From VFKI01 sp033762075 (lineage in GTDB: Bacteria; Pseudomonadota; Gammaproteobacteria; DSM-16500): DNA of 64,000 bases. Shown in pieces: positions 28,081 to 35,792 of this stretch. The stretch covers positions 50,372 through 114,371 of the forward strand of contig JANRLY010000040.1 in NCBI GenBank assembly GCA_033762075.1, in the 5' to 3' direction. Position 1 is the stretch's first letter; every line of letters starts with the position of its first letter. Both the position numbers and the translations under genes were made by a program. The notes under the pieces are model-generated. The model saw only the letters and a program-made list of their open reading frames with translations. It was not told the origin of the DNA and did not search any database.

Positions 28081-30653
28081 TGGAGCAAACTGAACCTCAC
28101 TATACTAATCTCCCGATTAATGTTTTTTTTCGATCGCTTGCGATGTATAAAGGAGGAAGTGCTGCAGCGATCATTTTGTCAGGCACTGGCACTGATGGCT
28201 CGATAGGGGCGCGTGACATTAAATTAAACCGTGGTATGGTGATCGCGCAAGAGCCTGCATCTGCAAAATTTGATCAAATGCCAGTCAGTGCGATTAATAC
28301 TGGCGTTGTCGATTTTGTTTTACCGCCTGAGGAGATGTCACGTCAACTCACGCGGTGGTTGAAGAAAATTGATATGGATGACAGTAAAAATTCATCTGAG
28401 CTTCAACATATTTTTATGATCGTACGTGCCAAAACAGGCTATGATTTTTCTTGTTATAAGTTGAATACAATCCATCGGCGCATAGAAAAACAAATGTACA
28501 TACATCATCTCACTAGCATGTCGGATTATGTGAAAGTGCTTAGAGATAGCCCGCAGGAAGTTAATATATTATTCAAGAGCTTTCTAATTGGTGTTACTCG
28601 TTTTTTTAGAGATTCAGAAGCATTCGACGTATTTAAACAGACGGCACTGCCTGAGATATTCAACAAAAAGCCACCGGATTATTGTATTCGTGTATGGGTG
28701 CCGGGTTGCTCAACGGGGGAAGAAGTTTATTCAATCGCCATTGCTATTAATGAATACATGGAAGAAACGCAAAACCATTGCTGTGTTCAGATTTTTGGCA
28801 CAGATATTGACCGTGATGCGCTCAGTGTGGCGCGTAGTGGTATTTATTCAGACATTATTGAGCATGATGTGAGTTCAGGACGATTGAAACGATATTTTAC
28901 GAAAGAAAAAAATAAATACAAAATCAACAAAGAAATTCGTAGCATGGTCGTGTTTGGTGAGCAGAATCTCATTAAGGATCCTCCTTTTACGAAAGTTGAT
29001 ATTATTTCCTGTCGAAATTTATTGATATATCTCAACATAGCATTACAAAAAAAAATATTACCTATCTTTCATTACAGCTTAAAACCGCAAGGCGTTTTGT
29101 TTTTGGGAATGTCAGAATCCGTCGCGGGTTATTCAGATCTTTTTGAATTAATTAGCAAGAAGGCAAAACTATTCGAAAGAAAAAACACAATTTCGCAGAA
29201 ACAGGCTATAAAAAATTTTCCTGATTTATCTCAGCATCATGAAAGTACATTAAGTGACAGCGATAAAGTGAACATAAATAGCGCTAAACCAGAGAACAAT
29301 TTCATGTTAAAAAAATATTTACTTAATAAATTTGTGCCTCCCTGTATGCTTGTAAACAAGCAAGGAGATATTTTATATATTCATGAAAAACTCAAAAAAT
29401 ATATTAATGTACCCTCTGTGTTAGATGATTTAAATATTACAGATGTCATGCATCATAACATCAAGAATATTTTAAAATCAGCCATTATGGCTGCAAGTTC
29501 AAAGAAGAAAGAAATGACTTATCATGATTTGGTCATTAAACATCATAATCATATTTATACCATTAACTTAAAAGTTCTTTTTGTAAATGAGCCAGGATCA
29601 TTACACAATATGTTGTTAGTGATTTTTGAAGAAGAATCCATACAAGATGCTAAAATAATTCGAAAGACTGTAAAAGAAATCCCGGCTAATAAAAAAGATA
29701 AAATCATTCTTGAATTAAAAACTAATTTGCGTCATACAACTGAGAATTTACAAGCCACTGTTGAAGAGCTTGAATCAAGCAATGAAGAACTTCAATCAAT
29801 GAATGAAGAATTGCAAAGTACCAACGAAGAAATTGAAACTTCTAAAGAAGAACTAAATTCATTAAATGAAGAGCTTGTGATCATGAACACAGAGCTTCAA
29901 AGCCGAATTGACAAATTAGCAACAGTACATGATGATATGTCAAACCTGTATAATAGTACTGAAGTGGCCACCTTTTTTCTGGATAATAATCTTTGTATTA
30001 AGGGATTTACGCCTAAAGCACAAGAATTTATTCATCTTATCCCAGCAGATATTGGTCGCTCGATTGCCCACTTCGCTACTACAATTAAATATGAAAAATT
30101 GATTGATGATGCAGAAGAAGTCTTAAGAACACTTAATCAAAAAACAGTAGAAGTGCAAAGCAAGACAGATCGATGGTTCCTGGTTCGTATATTACCTTAC
30201 CGGACCTTGTCTAACATGATAGACGGGGTGGTTGTTACGCTCACTGATATTACTGAGCATAAGGAAACAGAGAAAAAACTAAGTCATCTCAATAAAATAT
30301 TAGAGAATGCACTGACATGCTGGAAAAATATATTAGATGCTCTCATGGTGCCATCATTGGTGTTAACAGTGGATTTAAAAATTGTTTCTGCAAATCGTGC
30401 GTTCTACAAAAATTTCCATTTATTACCTGAAGATGTTATAGATAAAAAGATTTATGATGTCAAAGAATTTAGCATTCCGATGATACGGGATACACTAGAA
30501 AAAATTTACCCAGAAGGTAATTTGTTTGAAGGATTCGAAATTGAAACAGACTATCCAGGCGATAGTTATCAAAAAATCATAATTAATGCGCGTAAAATTT
30601 ACAATGCTGAATTTGGTGACGACATGATCTTGCTTGCGATGGAGTTAAAATGA
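28080..30653 (+). CDS. CheB (C-terminal half)-CheR-coiled coil-PAS fusion protein
   Basis: This 857-residue frame starts at GTG and has the rest of CheB (SGTGTDGSIGARDIK with Asp39; EPASAKFDQMP), then a full CheR methyltransferase (VTRFFRDSEAF; WVPGCSTGEEVYSIAI; IFGTDIDRDAL; FTKVDIISCRNLLIYL). A long coiled coil follows (NEELQSMNEELQSTNEE, about residues 560-620), then two PAS domains. Such CheB-CheR-PAS proteins usually feed two-component kinases rather than flagellar chemotaxis. There is no chemoreceptor, CheA or CheW here. Translation of this half alone would leave a broken methylesterase but an intact methyltransferase. The next kinase gene overlaps by four bases. Confidence 0.9.
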   Translation: MEQTEPHYTNLPINVFFRSLAMYKGGSAAAIILSGTGTDGSIGARDIKLNRGMVIAQEPASAKFDQMPVSAINTGVVDFVLPPEEMSRQLTRWLKKIDMDDSKNSSELQHIFMIVRAKTGYDFSCYKLNTIHRRIEKQMYIHHLTSMSDYVKVLRDSPQEVNILFKSFLIGVTRFFRDSEAFDVFKQTALPEIFNKKPPDYCIRVWVPGCSTGEEVYSIAIAINEYMEETQNHCCVQIFGTDIDRDALSVARSGIYSDIIEHDVSSGRLKRYFTKEKNKYKINKEIRSMVVFGEQNLIKDPPFTKVDIISCRNLLIYLNIALQKKILPIFHYSLKPQGVLFLGMSESVAGYSDLFELISKKAKLFERKNTISQKQAIKNFPDLSQHHESTLSDSDKVNINSAKPENNFMLKKYLLNKFVPPCMLVNKQGDILYIHEKLKKYINVPSVLDDLNITDVMHHNIKNILKSAIMAASSKKKEMTYHDLVIKHHNHIYTINLKVLFVNEPGSLHNMLLVIFEEESIQDAKIIRKTVKEIPANKKDKIILELKTNLRHTTENLQATVEELESSNEELQSMNEELQSTNEEIETSKEELNSLNEELVIMNTELQSRIDKLATVHDDMSNLYNSTEVATFFLDNNLCIKGFTPKAQEFIHLIPADIGRSIAHFATTIKYEKLIDDAEEVLRTLNQKTVEVQSKTDRWFLVRILPYRTLSNMIDGVVVTLTDITEHKETEKKLSHLNKILENALTCWKNILDALMVPSLVLTVDLKIVSANRAFYKNFHLLPEDVIDKKIYDVKEFSIPMIRDTLEKIYPEGNLFEGFEIETDYPGDSYQKIIINARKIYNAEFGDDMILLAMELK

Positions 30654-31924
30654 TGGATGAAGCACTTGATGATTTGCGTAAGCGCGCTGAATCTCTTCTA
30701 CGTGAACGCAGGAAGAATACATCGCCCAGTCAAGACGTTTATCAAATTGTCGAAGACTTAAATCTTTATCAAATAGAACTTGAAATTCAAAACGAAGATT
30801 TAATTAAGACACAGTTAGAGTTGCAAGGTTCACATAATAAATATGCTGATTTGTACAACTTGGCGCCCATCGCGTATTTCACTTTAAACAAGGATGGTTT
30901 AATTGTTGATGTCAATCAATCGGGGTTGGATTTATTTGGCATGAAAAAAAGCATGCTCATTAACCGATGTTTTTCGCGATATATTGTGCCAGAGTTTCAA
31001 ATATTATTTTCTCAATATAGGAAAATGCTTCTTAAAGAGAATTTTTCAAAATCGTATGAACTTAAGTTGATATCCTGGAGTGGGCCGGCGTTTGATGCGC
31101 AATTAGATTGTAAATCTATTCAAGGTGCCAATGGAGAGCGACAGCTTTTAATTTGTATTACTAACATCACTGACAGAAAATTATTAGAACAATCCATGCA
31201 TTTGAAACAGATAAAAATGGCTTCTATTGATAAAATGCGACTTATCAATGAGCAAATATATTCTATTGCTTATAATCAAAATCATACGATGACGATCATT
31301 AATAATTATATTTATGGATGTATACGCAGATTAGAAACAGACAAATATAACCCAGATGAAATTTTAAGAACTCTAAAGGAAGTTTCTCAACAATTATGCG
31401 TTCTGGCAAATACGATTCATCAAATGAAAAGTTTTACTTCGAAAATTATTCTTCGTTATGAGCGTGCTAATATTAATGCCATTATCAAAGAAACGCTTGC
31501 TTTAATTCAATACGAAATGCTCGAATTTCCAATTGCAATACAATATGAACCTGTCGATAGTTTTCCTACAGTTAAACTGGACAAATCACACATTCAGCAA
31601 GCGATTTTAAACTTGGCGCGAAATGCTATCGAAGCGATGCGCGATGCACGTATTAATGATCCGAAGTTGCTGATTGACGTACAGCATACCTCAACAAATC
31701 AAGTAGAGATTGCATTACTTGACAATGGACCGGGTTTTGAACGTCGTCTTATCCATAAATTATTTGAGCCACATTTTACAACCAAATCTTATGCCATGGG
31801 TCTTGGTTTATCAGTAAGCCGGACTATCGTAGAAAAACATGGTGGTCAATTGATCGCGCAGTTAAATGAATCGGGGGGAGCTTGTTTTAAACTGTCTTTA
31901 CCGTGTGTATCAGCAGTAAATTAA
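30650..31924 (+). CDS. PAS-domain histidine-kinase-like protein lacking the phosphoacceptor His
   Basis: This 424-residue soluble protein has an N-terminal coiled helix (YQIELEIQNEDLIKTQLEL), one PAS domain (YADLYNLAPIAYFTLNKDG to about residue 175), a dimerisation region and a HATPase domain (N box QQAILNLARNAIEAM; G boxes LLDNGPGF and GLGLSVSR). In the H box the expected IAHE-x-NQPL reads SIAYNQNHTM, with Tyr208 (TAT, 31271-31273) in place of His. It therefore probably cannot autophosphorylate in the usual way; it may act as a phosphatase, a heterodimer partner or a scaffold. It overlaps the CheB-CheR gene by ATGA. Confidence 0.88.
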   Translation: MMDEALDDLRKRAESLLRERRKNTSPSQDVYQIVEDLNLYQIELEIQNEDLIKTQLELQGSHNKYADLYNLAPIAYFTLNKDGLIVDVNQSGLDLFGMKKSMLINRCFSRYIVPEFQILFSQYRKMLLKENFSKSYELKLISWSGPAFDAQLDCKSIQGANGERQLLICITNITDRKLLEQSMHLKQIKMASIDKMRLINEQIYSIAYNQNHTMTIINNYIYGCIRRLETDKYNPDEILRTLKEVSQQLCVLANTIHQMKSFTSKIILRYERANINAIIKETLALIQYEMLEFPIAIQYEPVDSFPTVKLDKSHIQQAILNLARNAIEAMRDARINDPKLLIDVQHTSTNQVEIALLDNGPGFERRLIHKLFEPHFTTKSYAMGLGLSVSRTIVEKHGGQLIAQLNESGGACFKLSLPCVSAVN

Positions 31925-32081
31925 ATCAATTCCTGTTTTTTCATAGATTAAGATAATCCCTTGCCTATCATGCAGGGTAAACCCGTATTTATTGTTAAAA
32001 TCTCTATCCTTTTGAGCTCATTCTTTCTCTGATTCATGGTGAAATGAAGTAAGGTACAAAAAAGTTTAGGGAGATTAATTC

Positions 32082-32495
32082 ATGAAATCTGACCTTCTTT
32101 TGCATATCTTAATAATAGATGATGATGAAGTAGATATCTTAGCTATTCAATCTTGTTTCAGAAAATTGGACATACCTGTTTTTTTTAGTATCGCAAAAAA
32201 TGGTGTAGAAGCTTTACATATGTTGCTGGAAGAGTTAAAGCTACTGCCACAGATTATCATTCTAGACAATAAAATGCCAAAAATGAATGGCATTGAATTT
32301 TTAGAAAATTTACGTGCAGACAGTAGATTTAATGATATACACGTCTTTATGGTAACAGGTTTATATAGCACGAAAGATAAACTTGCTACGCGTGATTTAA
32401 ATGTTGCAGGTCGAGTCGTTAAACCGTTAAGTCAAGACGATGCGCTACATATGTACATGGCTGCTTTAAAATTGCCCGGATTTCAAGCGCGATAA
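32082..32495 (+). CDS. Single-domain response regulator (Rcp1-like receiver)
   Basis: This 137-residue stand-alone receiver has an acidic cluster LIIDDDEVD, phosphoacceptor Asp62 in IIILDNKMPKMNG, a T/S switch (MVTG) and the conserved Lys in RVVKPL. It has no output domain. The DDEVDI motif and GIEFL ending of beta3-alpha3 are typical of receivers that pair with phytochrome-like kinases. It begins 157 bases after the His-less kinase and 16 bases before a kinase gene, so it likely relays phosphate within this cluster. Confidence 0.92.
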   Translation: MKSDLLLHILIIDDDEVDILAIQSCFRKLDIPVFFSIAKNGVEALHMLLEELKLLPQIIILDNKMPKMNGIEFLENLRADSRFNDIHVFMVTGLYSTKDKLATRDLNVAGRVVKPLSQDDALHMYMAALKLPGFQAR

Positions 32496-32511
32496 ATAAT
32501 AGGATAAAAGC

Positions 32512-34152
32512 ATGAGCATTAAAGTAAAATTATTTTTATGTTTTATTTGTTTTTCAGTGCTTGCAATGAGTGCAAATGTTGCATCTTATTTGCTTTTATC
32601 TGATATAGAATCCAGTAGGTTAATGCTATACATTATCATCATTTCATTTGTTGCTTCATTGATTTTGGCGTTATTTTTTTCTTATATTATGTCAAAACCA
32701 ATTAGTTTACTAAAAAAAAATGTAGAAAATATTAACTTAAAGGATAAAATTATTTTTCTTGATAGTGATGTTACAAATTTTACTGGAGAAATTGGTGTAT
32801 TAGCAAAATCATTTAATCATTTTATCTCTAAGTTGCGACTATATACCCAGGAGCATCAATTGTTGCTGGATGTTACAAATATTCTCAATGAGAAAAATAA
32901 ATTTGAAGATTCACTTCAAAGTTGCTTAGAGACGATTTGTAAAGCGTTTGAATGGCCAATAGGCCATGCTTATTTTCCTGTACGTGAAGATAATGATGAT
33001 ATTTTTGTCTCAAGTAATATTTGGTATTTATCCGATAAGGAGAAATTCTATAATTTTTACTCGCTCACAATGGAAACTCCATTGAATATTAAGGTAGGAA
33101 CACCTGGTCATATTTTCAAGCAAGGTGAGCCTGCATGGGTAGATGAATGGAATAATTCTGAACGTATATTAAAAAATAATGTTTATGGTGCGTTAGGTTT
33201 GCCCATTAAAATCAATGGCATGATTGTGGCAATATTGGAGTTTTTCTCTTATAAACCTATAAATGATACAGAAACCTTATTTCCATTTTTTAAAGTATTA
33301 AGTGCTCAGTTAAGTCATGTCTTCGAACAACAAAAAATTCAAAAATCATTCCAGTTAGCAGAAGAGTCCAGAAGAGCTTTGGCTGATCGTACGCTATATG
33401 AAAAAAAATTAAAACGCATATTATCATCATTGCGAAAATCTAATGCTGAACTTGAGCAATTTGCCTACGTTGCTTCACATGATTTGCGCGCACCTTTGAG
33501 AGGTATTGCCAATATTGCGGGATGGTTAGAAGAAGATTTGGATGGCAGTCTCAGTGAAAAATCCAAGAAGTATTTCGAAGCGCTTAAAGTTCGTGTCCAG
33601 CGATTGGATGCCCTAGTAATGGGAATTTTAGATTATTCTCGCGCTGGTGCAACAAATAAAAAGAAGACATTAGTGGATATTAATCAGTTATTATCTGAGA
33701 TTATCAATAATGCATCGTCTTCTAAAAATGTTAAAATTATTATTGACAATACTATGCCTGTTATGTTGGCAAATAAAACAGCTATCACACAAGTTTTTCT
33801 TAATCTAATAAACAATGCTATTCAGCATCATGACAAGCCTGCAATCAATATTCATGTGGGGTACGAAAAACAAAATACATTTTACAAGTTCTATGTCTCA
33901 GATGATGGCCCTGGGATTGATCCTCGTTATCACGAAAAGATTTTTGAAATGTTTCAAACTTTAGATTCGCGTGATACTCAGGAAAGTACAGGTATAGGTC
34001 TGACAATCACTAAAAAAATTATTGAACAAGCTGGAGGGAATATATGGTTGAAATCTGATCTAGGCAAAGGTTCGACTTTTTATTTTACTTGGAAAGTATC
34101 TAAGCCTATTATTGAACATCACGATGAGAAAGAATATGAATTACAAGTTTGA
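32512..34152 (+). CDS. Membrane HAMP-GAF sensor histidine kinase
   Basis: This 546-residue kinase has two closely spaced membrane segments (residues about 5-27 and 38-60) with almost no periplasmic loop, a HAMP domain, a GAF domain (from about LLDVTNILNEKNKFEDS to VFEQQ), a coiled coil and a phytochrome-type kinase core: H box YVASHDLRAPLRGIANIAGW, N box FLNLINNAIQHHD, DDGPGIDPRYHEKIFEMF and STGIGLTITKKI. All catalytic motifs are intact, so this is the probable phosphate source for the receivers on each side. The GAF domain has no evident chromophore Cys. It overlaps the downstream receiver gene by 17 bases. Confidence 0.92.
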   Translation: MSIKVKLFLCFICFSVLAMSANVASYLLLSDIESSRLMLYIIIISFVASLILALFFSYIMSKPISLLKKNVENINLKDKIIFLDSDVTNFTGEIGVLAKSFNHFISKLRLYTQEHQLLLDVTNILNEKNKFEDSLQSCLETICKAFEWPIGHAYFPVREDNDDIFVSSNIWYLSDKEKFYNFYSLTMETPLNIKVGTPGHIFKQGEPAWVDEWNNSERILKNNVYGALGLPIKINGMIVAILEFFSYKPINDTETLFPFFKVLSAQLSHVFEQQKIQKSFQLAEESRRALADRTLYEKKLKRILSSLRKSNAELEQFAYVASHDLRAPLRGIANIAGWLEEDLDGSLSEKSKKYFEALKVRVQRLDALVMGILDYSRAGATNKKKTLVDINQLLSEIINNASSSKNVKIIIDNTMPVMLANKTAITQVFLNLINNAIQHHDKPAINIHVGYEKQNTFYKFYVSDDGPGIDPRYHEKIFEMFQTLDSRDTQESTGIGLTITKKIIEQAGGNIWLKSDLGKGSTFYFTWKVSKPIIEHHDEKEYELQV

Positions 34153-34306
34153 AAAAGCCCATATATTACTTGTTGAAGACGATGAAGTTGATATCGCCAA
34201 TATACAACGATCTTTTGAAAAATTTGATATCAAATTTCCCTTGGTTATTGCTACAGATGGGCTCGATGCTTTAAATCAGTTGCGGGGCGAGGGGGGGTAT
34301 GAATAA
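34136..34306 (+). pseudogene. Response-regulator receiver, N-terminal fragment (split at G7 tract)
   Basis: This fragment (MNYKFEKAHILLVEDDEVDI onward) holds the first three strands and the acidic pocket of an Rcp1-like receiver. It ends in TAA at 34304-34306, immediately after a run of seven G (34291-34297). The second half follows in another frame starting at ATG 34299. One extra G would give a continuous sequence through RGEGGG-MNKLDPTPRLIILD, which fits the family. The split is thus either phase variation at the homopolymer, gene decay, or a homopolymer sequencing error. The frame also opens upstream at 34112, inside the kinase gene. Confidence 0.82.
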
Positions 34307-34634
34307 ATTAGATCCTACCCCAAGGTTGATAATATTAGATATCAATATGCCCAGAATGAGTGGTATAGAATTTTTAACTGAACTTCGTAAAGATCCAAGT
34401 TACAATTCTGTGCTGGTTTTTGTGTATACGACGTCAAATAATGAGCGAGATGTAGCGGCTCTCTATCGTTTGCATATTGCAGGTTATATTTTGAAGAGTG
34501 TGCACTTTAGCGAATCACTAAGAACAATTGAAGTTTTGAACAACTATTGGTCGCTCTTGAGAGTGCCAAGAGATATCACTCTAGCAACAGATGAAAAGGC
34601 CGAAAAAATTGTAGGATCTCAGGATTTTGAATGA
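34299..34634 (+). pseudogene. Response-regulator receiver, C-terminal fragment
   Basis: This is the remainder of the receiver split at 34291-34297. It holds the phosphoacceptor Asp in LIILDINMPRMSGIEFL, the switch residue in VYTTSNN and the conserved Lys in YILKSV, followed by a tail of about 35 residues ending SQDFE. On its own it lacks the acidic pocket and could not be phosphorylated normally. Its final 59 bases overlap the convergent glycosylase-like gene. Confidence 0.82.
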
Positions 34635-35307
34635 ATGAAAGATTATAAGGATGTTCCGCAATTAAAGCTTTTGCATTGAGATGATTTAATGTTTTTTGTA
34701 ATAAGCTGGCAACCTTTCCCAATAGGATGAGTTGAATATCAGGGTTTTTCGTCAATAATTCAGTCAATAAACAATCAATGAAGGGTTGCCACGCTAACGC
34801 ATCTTGTTTAACTGTGCCAGACCGTAAAACAAGGGTTGCGTTTAATAAGAGAAAGCCATGTGTTAATAAATGTGAAAATAATTCATGATTGGTTTGAATG
34901 AGGTGTTGTTTATTGAGTTGAGCAATATTATCTTGTGTAGTTTGATCGGGGGGTAATAAACCTTCTGCGACGAGTAGCATTTTAATGATGTTACGCAAAG
35001 AGGTTGCACGATTAACTTGTTTTGTGAGTCCAGAGCTTGACCAGAGCTGGTCAACATGTGCGTCCCAAAAAGCATAACCATTGGCTGAAATAGGCCTAGG
35101 ATAAGGTGATTCACCAAAGAGAATATATTGCGTGTGCTCGACGGGCAGAGAAAATGCAGCAAAAATTTTTTCACGTCCTGGCAGCCAATTGTTTTGTTGT
35201 GCGAGAGAGTGCAAGTAGGATTGATCCATTTTCTTGAGTGCATTGTCTAGGTAGGGTAGCCAGGAAGGATCAACAATTGATAAATTGAATAATGCGTCAT
35301 GCATCAT
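34576..35307 (-). CDS. Uracil-DNA-glycosylase-fold protein lacking the catalytic Asp
   Basis: This 243-residue protein aligns with family-1 uracil-DNA glycosylases. The water-activating loop GQDPYHG is instead GESPYPR (residues 65-71), so the catalytic Asp64 equivalent is Ser67. Other landmarks remain: NGYAFWD, LLLNATLVLRSG (usual LLNTVLTV), a LILLGKVA strand and a His-Pro in AEHPYNLS where the Leu loop lies. A coherent subfamily with GESPY appears likely, and its activity is unknown. AGGAA stands before the first ATG. It is divergent from the Trm112-like gene with only 16 bases between start codons. Confidence 0.75.
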   Translation of the reverse strand: MMHDALFNLSIVDPSWLPYLDNALKKMDQSYLHSLAQQNNWLPGREKIFAAFSLPVEHTQYILFGESPYPRPISANGYAFWDAHVDQLWSSSGLTKQVNRATSLRNIIKMLLVAEGLLPPDQTTQDNIAQLNKQHLIQTNHELFSHLLTHGFLLLNATLVLRSGTVKQDALAWQPFIDCLLTELLTKNPDIQLILLGKVASLLQKTLNHLNAKALIAEHPYNLSFIQNPEILQFFRPFHLLLE

Positions 35308-35323
35308 GAAAGGGTTCCTAACA

Positions 35324-35497
35324 ATGGAAAAAAATGTATTGGAAATATTAGCGTGTCCAATTTGTAAAGGCGAGTTGATTTTTGATCGTCACTCGCAAGA
35401 GCTCATTTGCCGTTTTGATCGTAAAGTTTGGCCTATCGTGGATGGGGTTCCAGTGATGCTAGAATCTCGCTCGAGGCGGCTGGATGTGGATGAGTAA
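35324..35497 (+). CDS. ycaR: Trm112/YcaR family zinc-ribbon protein
   Basis: This 57-residue protein matches the YcaR type: MEKNVLEILACPICKGELIF, a single later Cys in ELICRFDRKVWPI, and DGVPVMLE. I chose the ATG at 35324, which gives the standard length; the frame opens upstream only through the divergent gene's start region. In eukaryotes and archaea Trm112 activates methyltransferases; the bacterial role is unclear. In E. coli ycaR lies near lpxK/kdsB, but here it is beside rne. Confidence 0.9.
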   Translation: MEKNVLEILACPICKGELIFDRHSQELICRFDRKVWPIVDGVPVMLESRSRRLDVDE

Positions 35498-35516
35498 GGT
35501 GCAGGCAGAGCGTTTA

Positions 35517-35756
35517 CTAAACTCTGCCATTCTCGCCGCAGTTTACCCCCGCATGTTTTAAGGGCGTTGTTGCATAATTGTCATTCCCGCGCAGGCGGGA
35601 ATCCATTAGAATGAAATCAACTTCTCCTGTGTCAGTCAGCTGAGATTTACACAGGTTTAGAAATCCGGCTCCATTGAAGGTATCGATGACACCTGTTTCT
35701 GATTTTTTTACTTTTTCTCCTTTTAAAGCGTCGGTTATTTTTTTGTAAAGCATCAT
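35517..35756 (-). CDS. Possible small protein of 79 residues, downstream of rne
   Basis: The frame starts 36 bases after the rne stop on the same strand, with GAGGT 8 bases before its ATG. The first 50 residues (MMLYKKITDALKGEKVKKSE onward) look like coding sequence but match no family I know. The following MDSRLRGNDN is translated from a palindromic repeat (35581-35605), so the original C-terminus was probably replaced when the repeat was inserted. It could also be a non-coding tail of the rne transcript. Confidence 0.35.
   Translation of the reverse strand: MMLYKKITDALKGEKVKKSETGVIDTFNGAGFLNLCKSQLTDTGEVDFILMDSRLRGNDNYATTPLKHAGVNCGENGRV
35581..35605. repeat. Small palindromic (REP-like) repeat
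   Basis: ATTCCCGC and GCGGGAAT form a perfect 8-bp stem around GCAG, flanked by TC and CC. This is the common dispersed element of the TTCCCGC-GCGGGAA class seen in many proteobacteria. It may act as a terminator for the rne transcript on the minus strand. Confidence 0.7.
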
Positions 35757-35792
35757 ATTGTTGACCTCGGCATTATTTGGATTATTTTAAGT

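Noticed and set aside
27712..30653. Chemotaxis operon
   Set aside because: CheB and CheR domains are present, but no CheA, CheW, CheY-CheZ set, receptor or flagellar gene occurs nearby; the PAS fusion points to two-component signalling instead.
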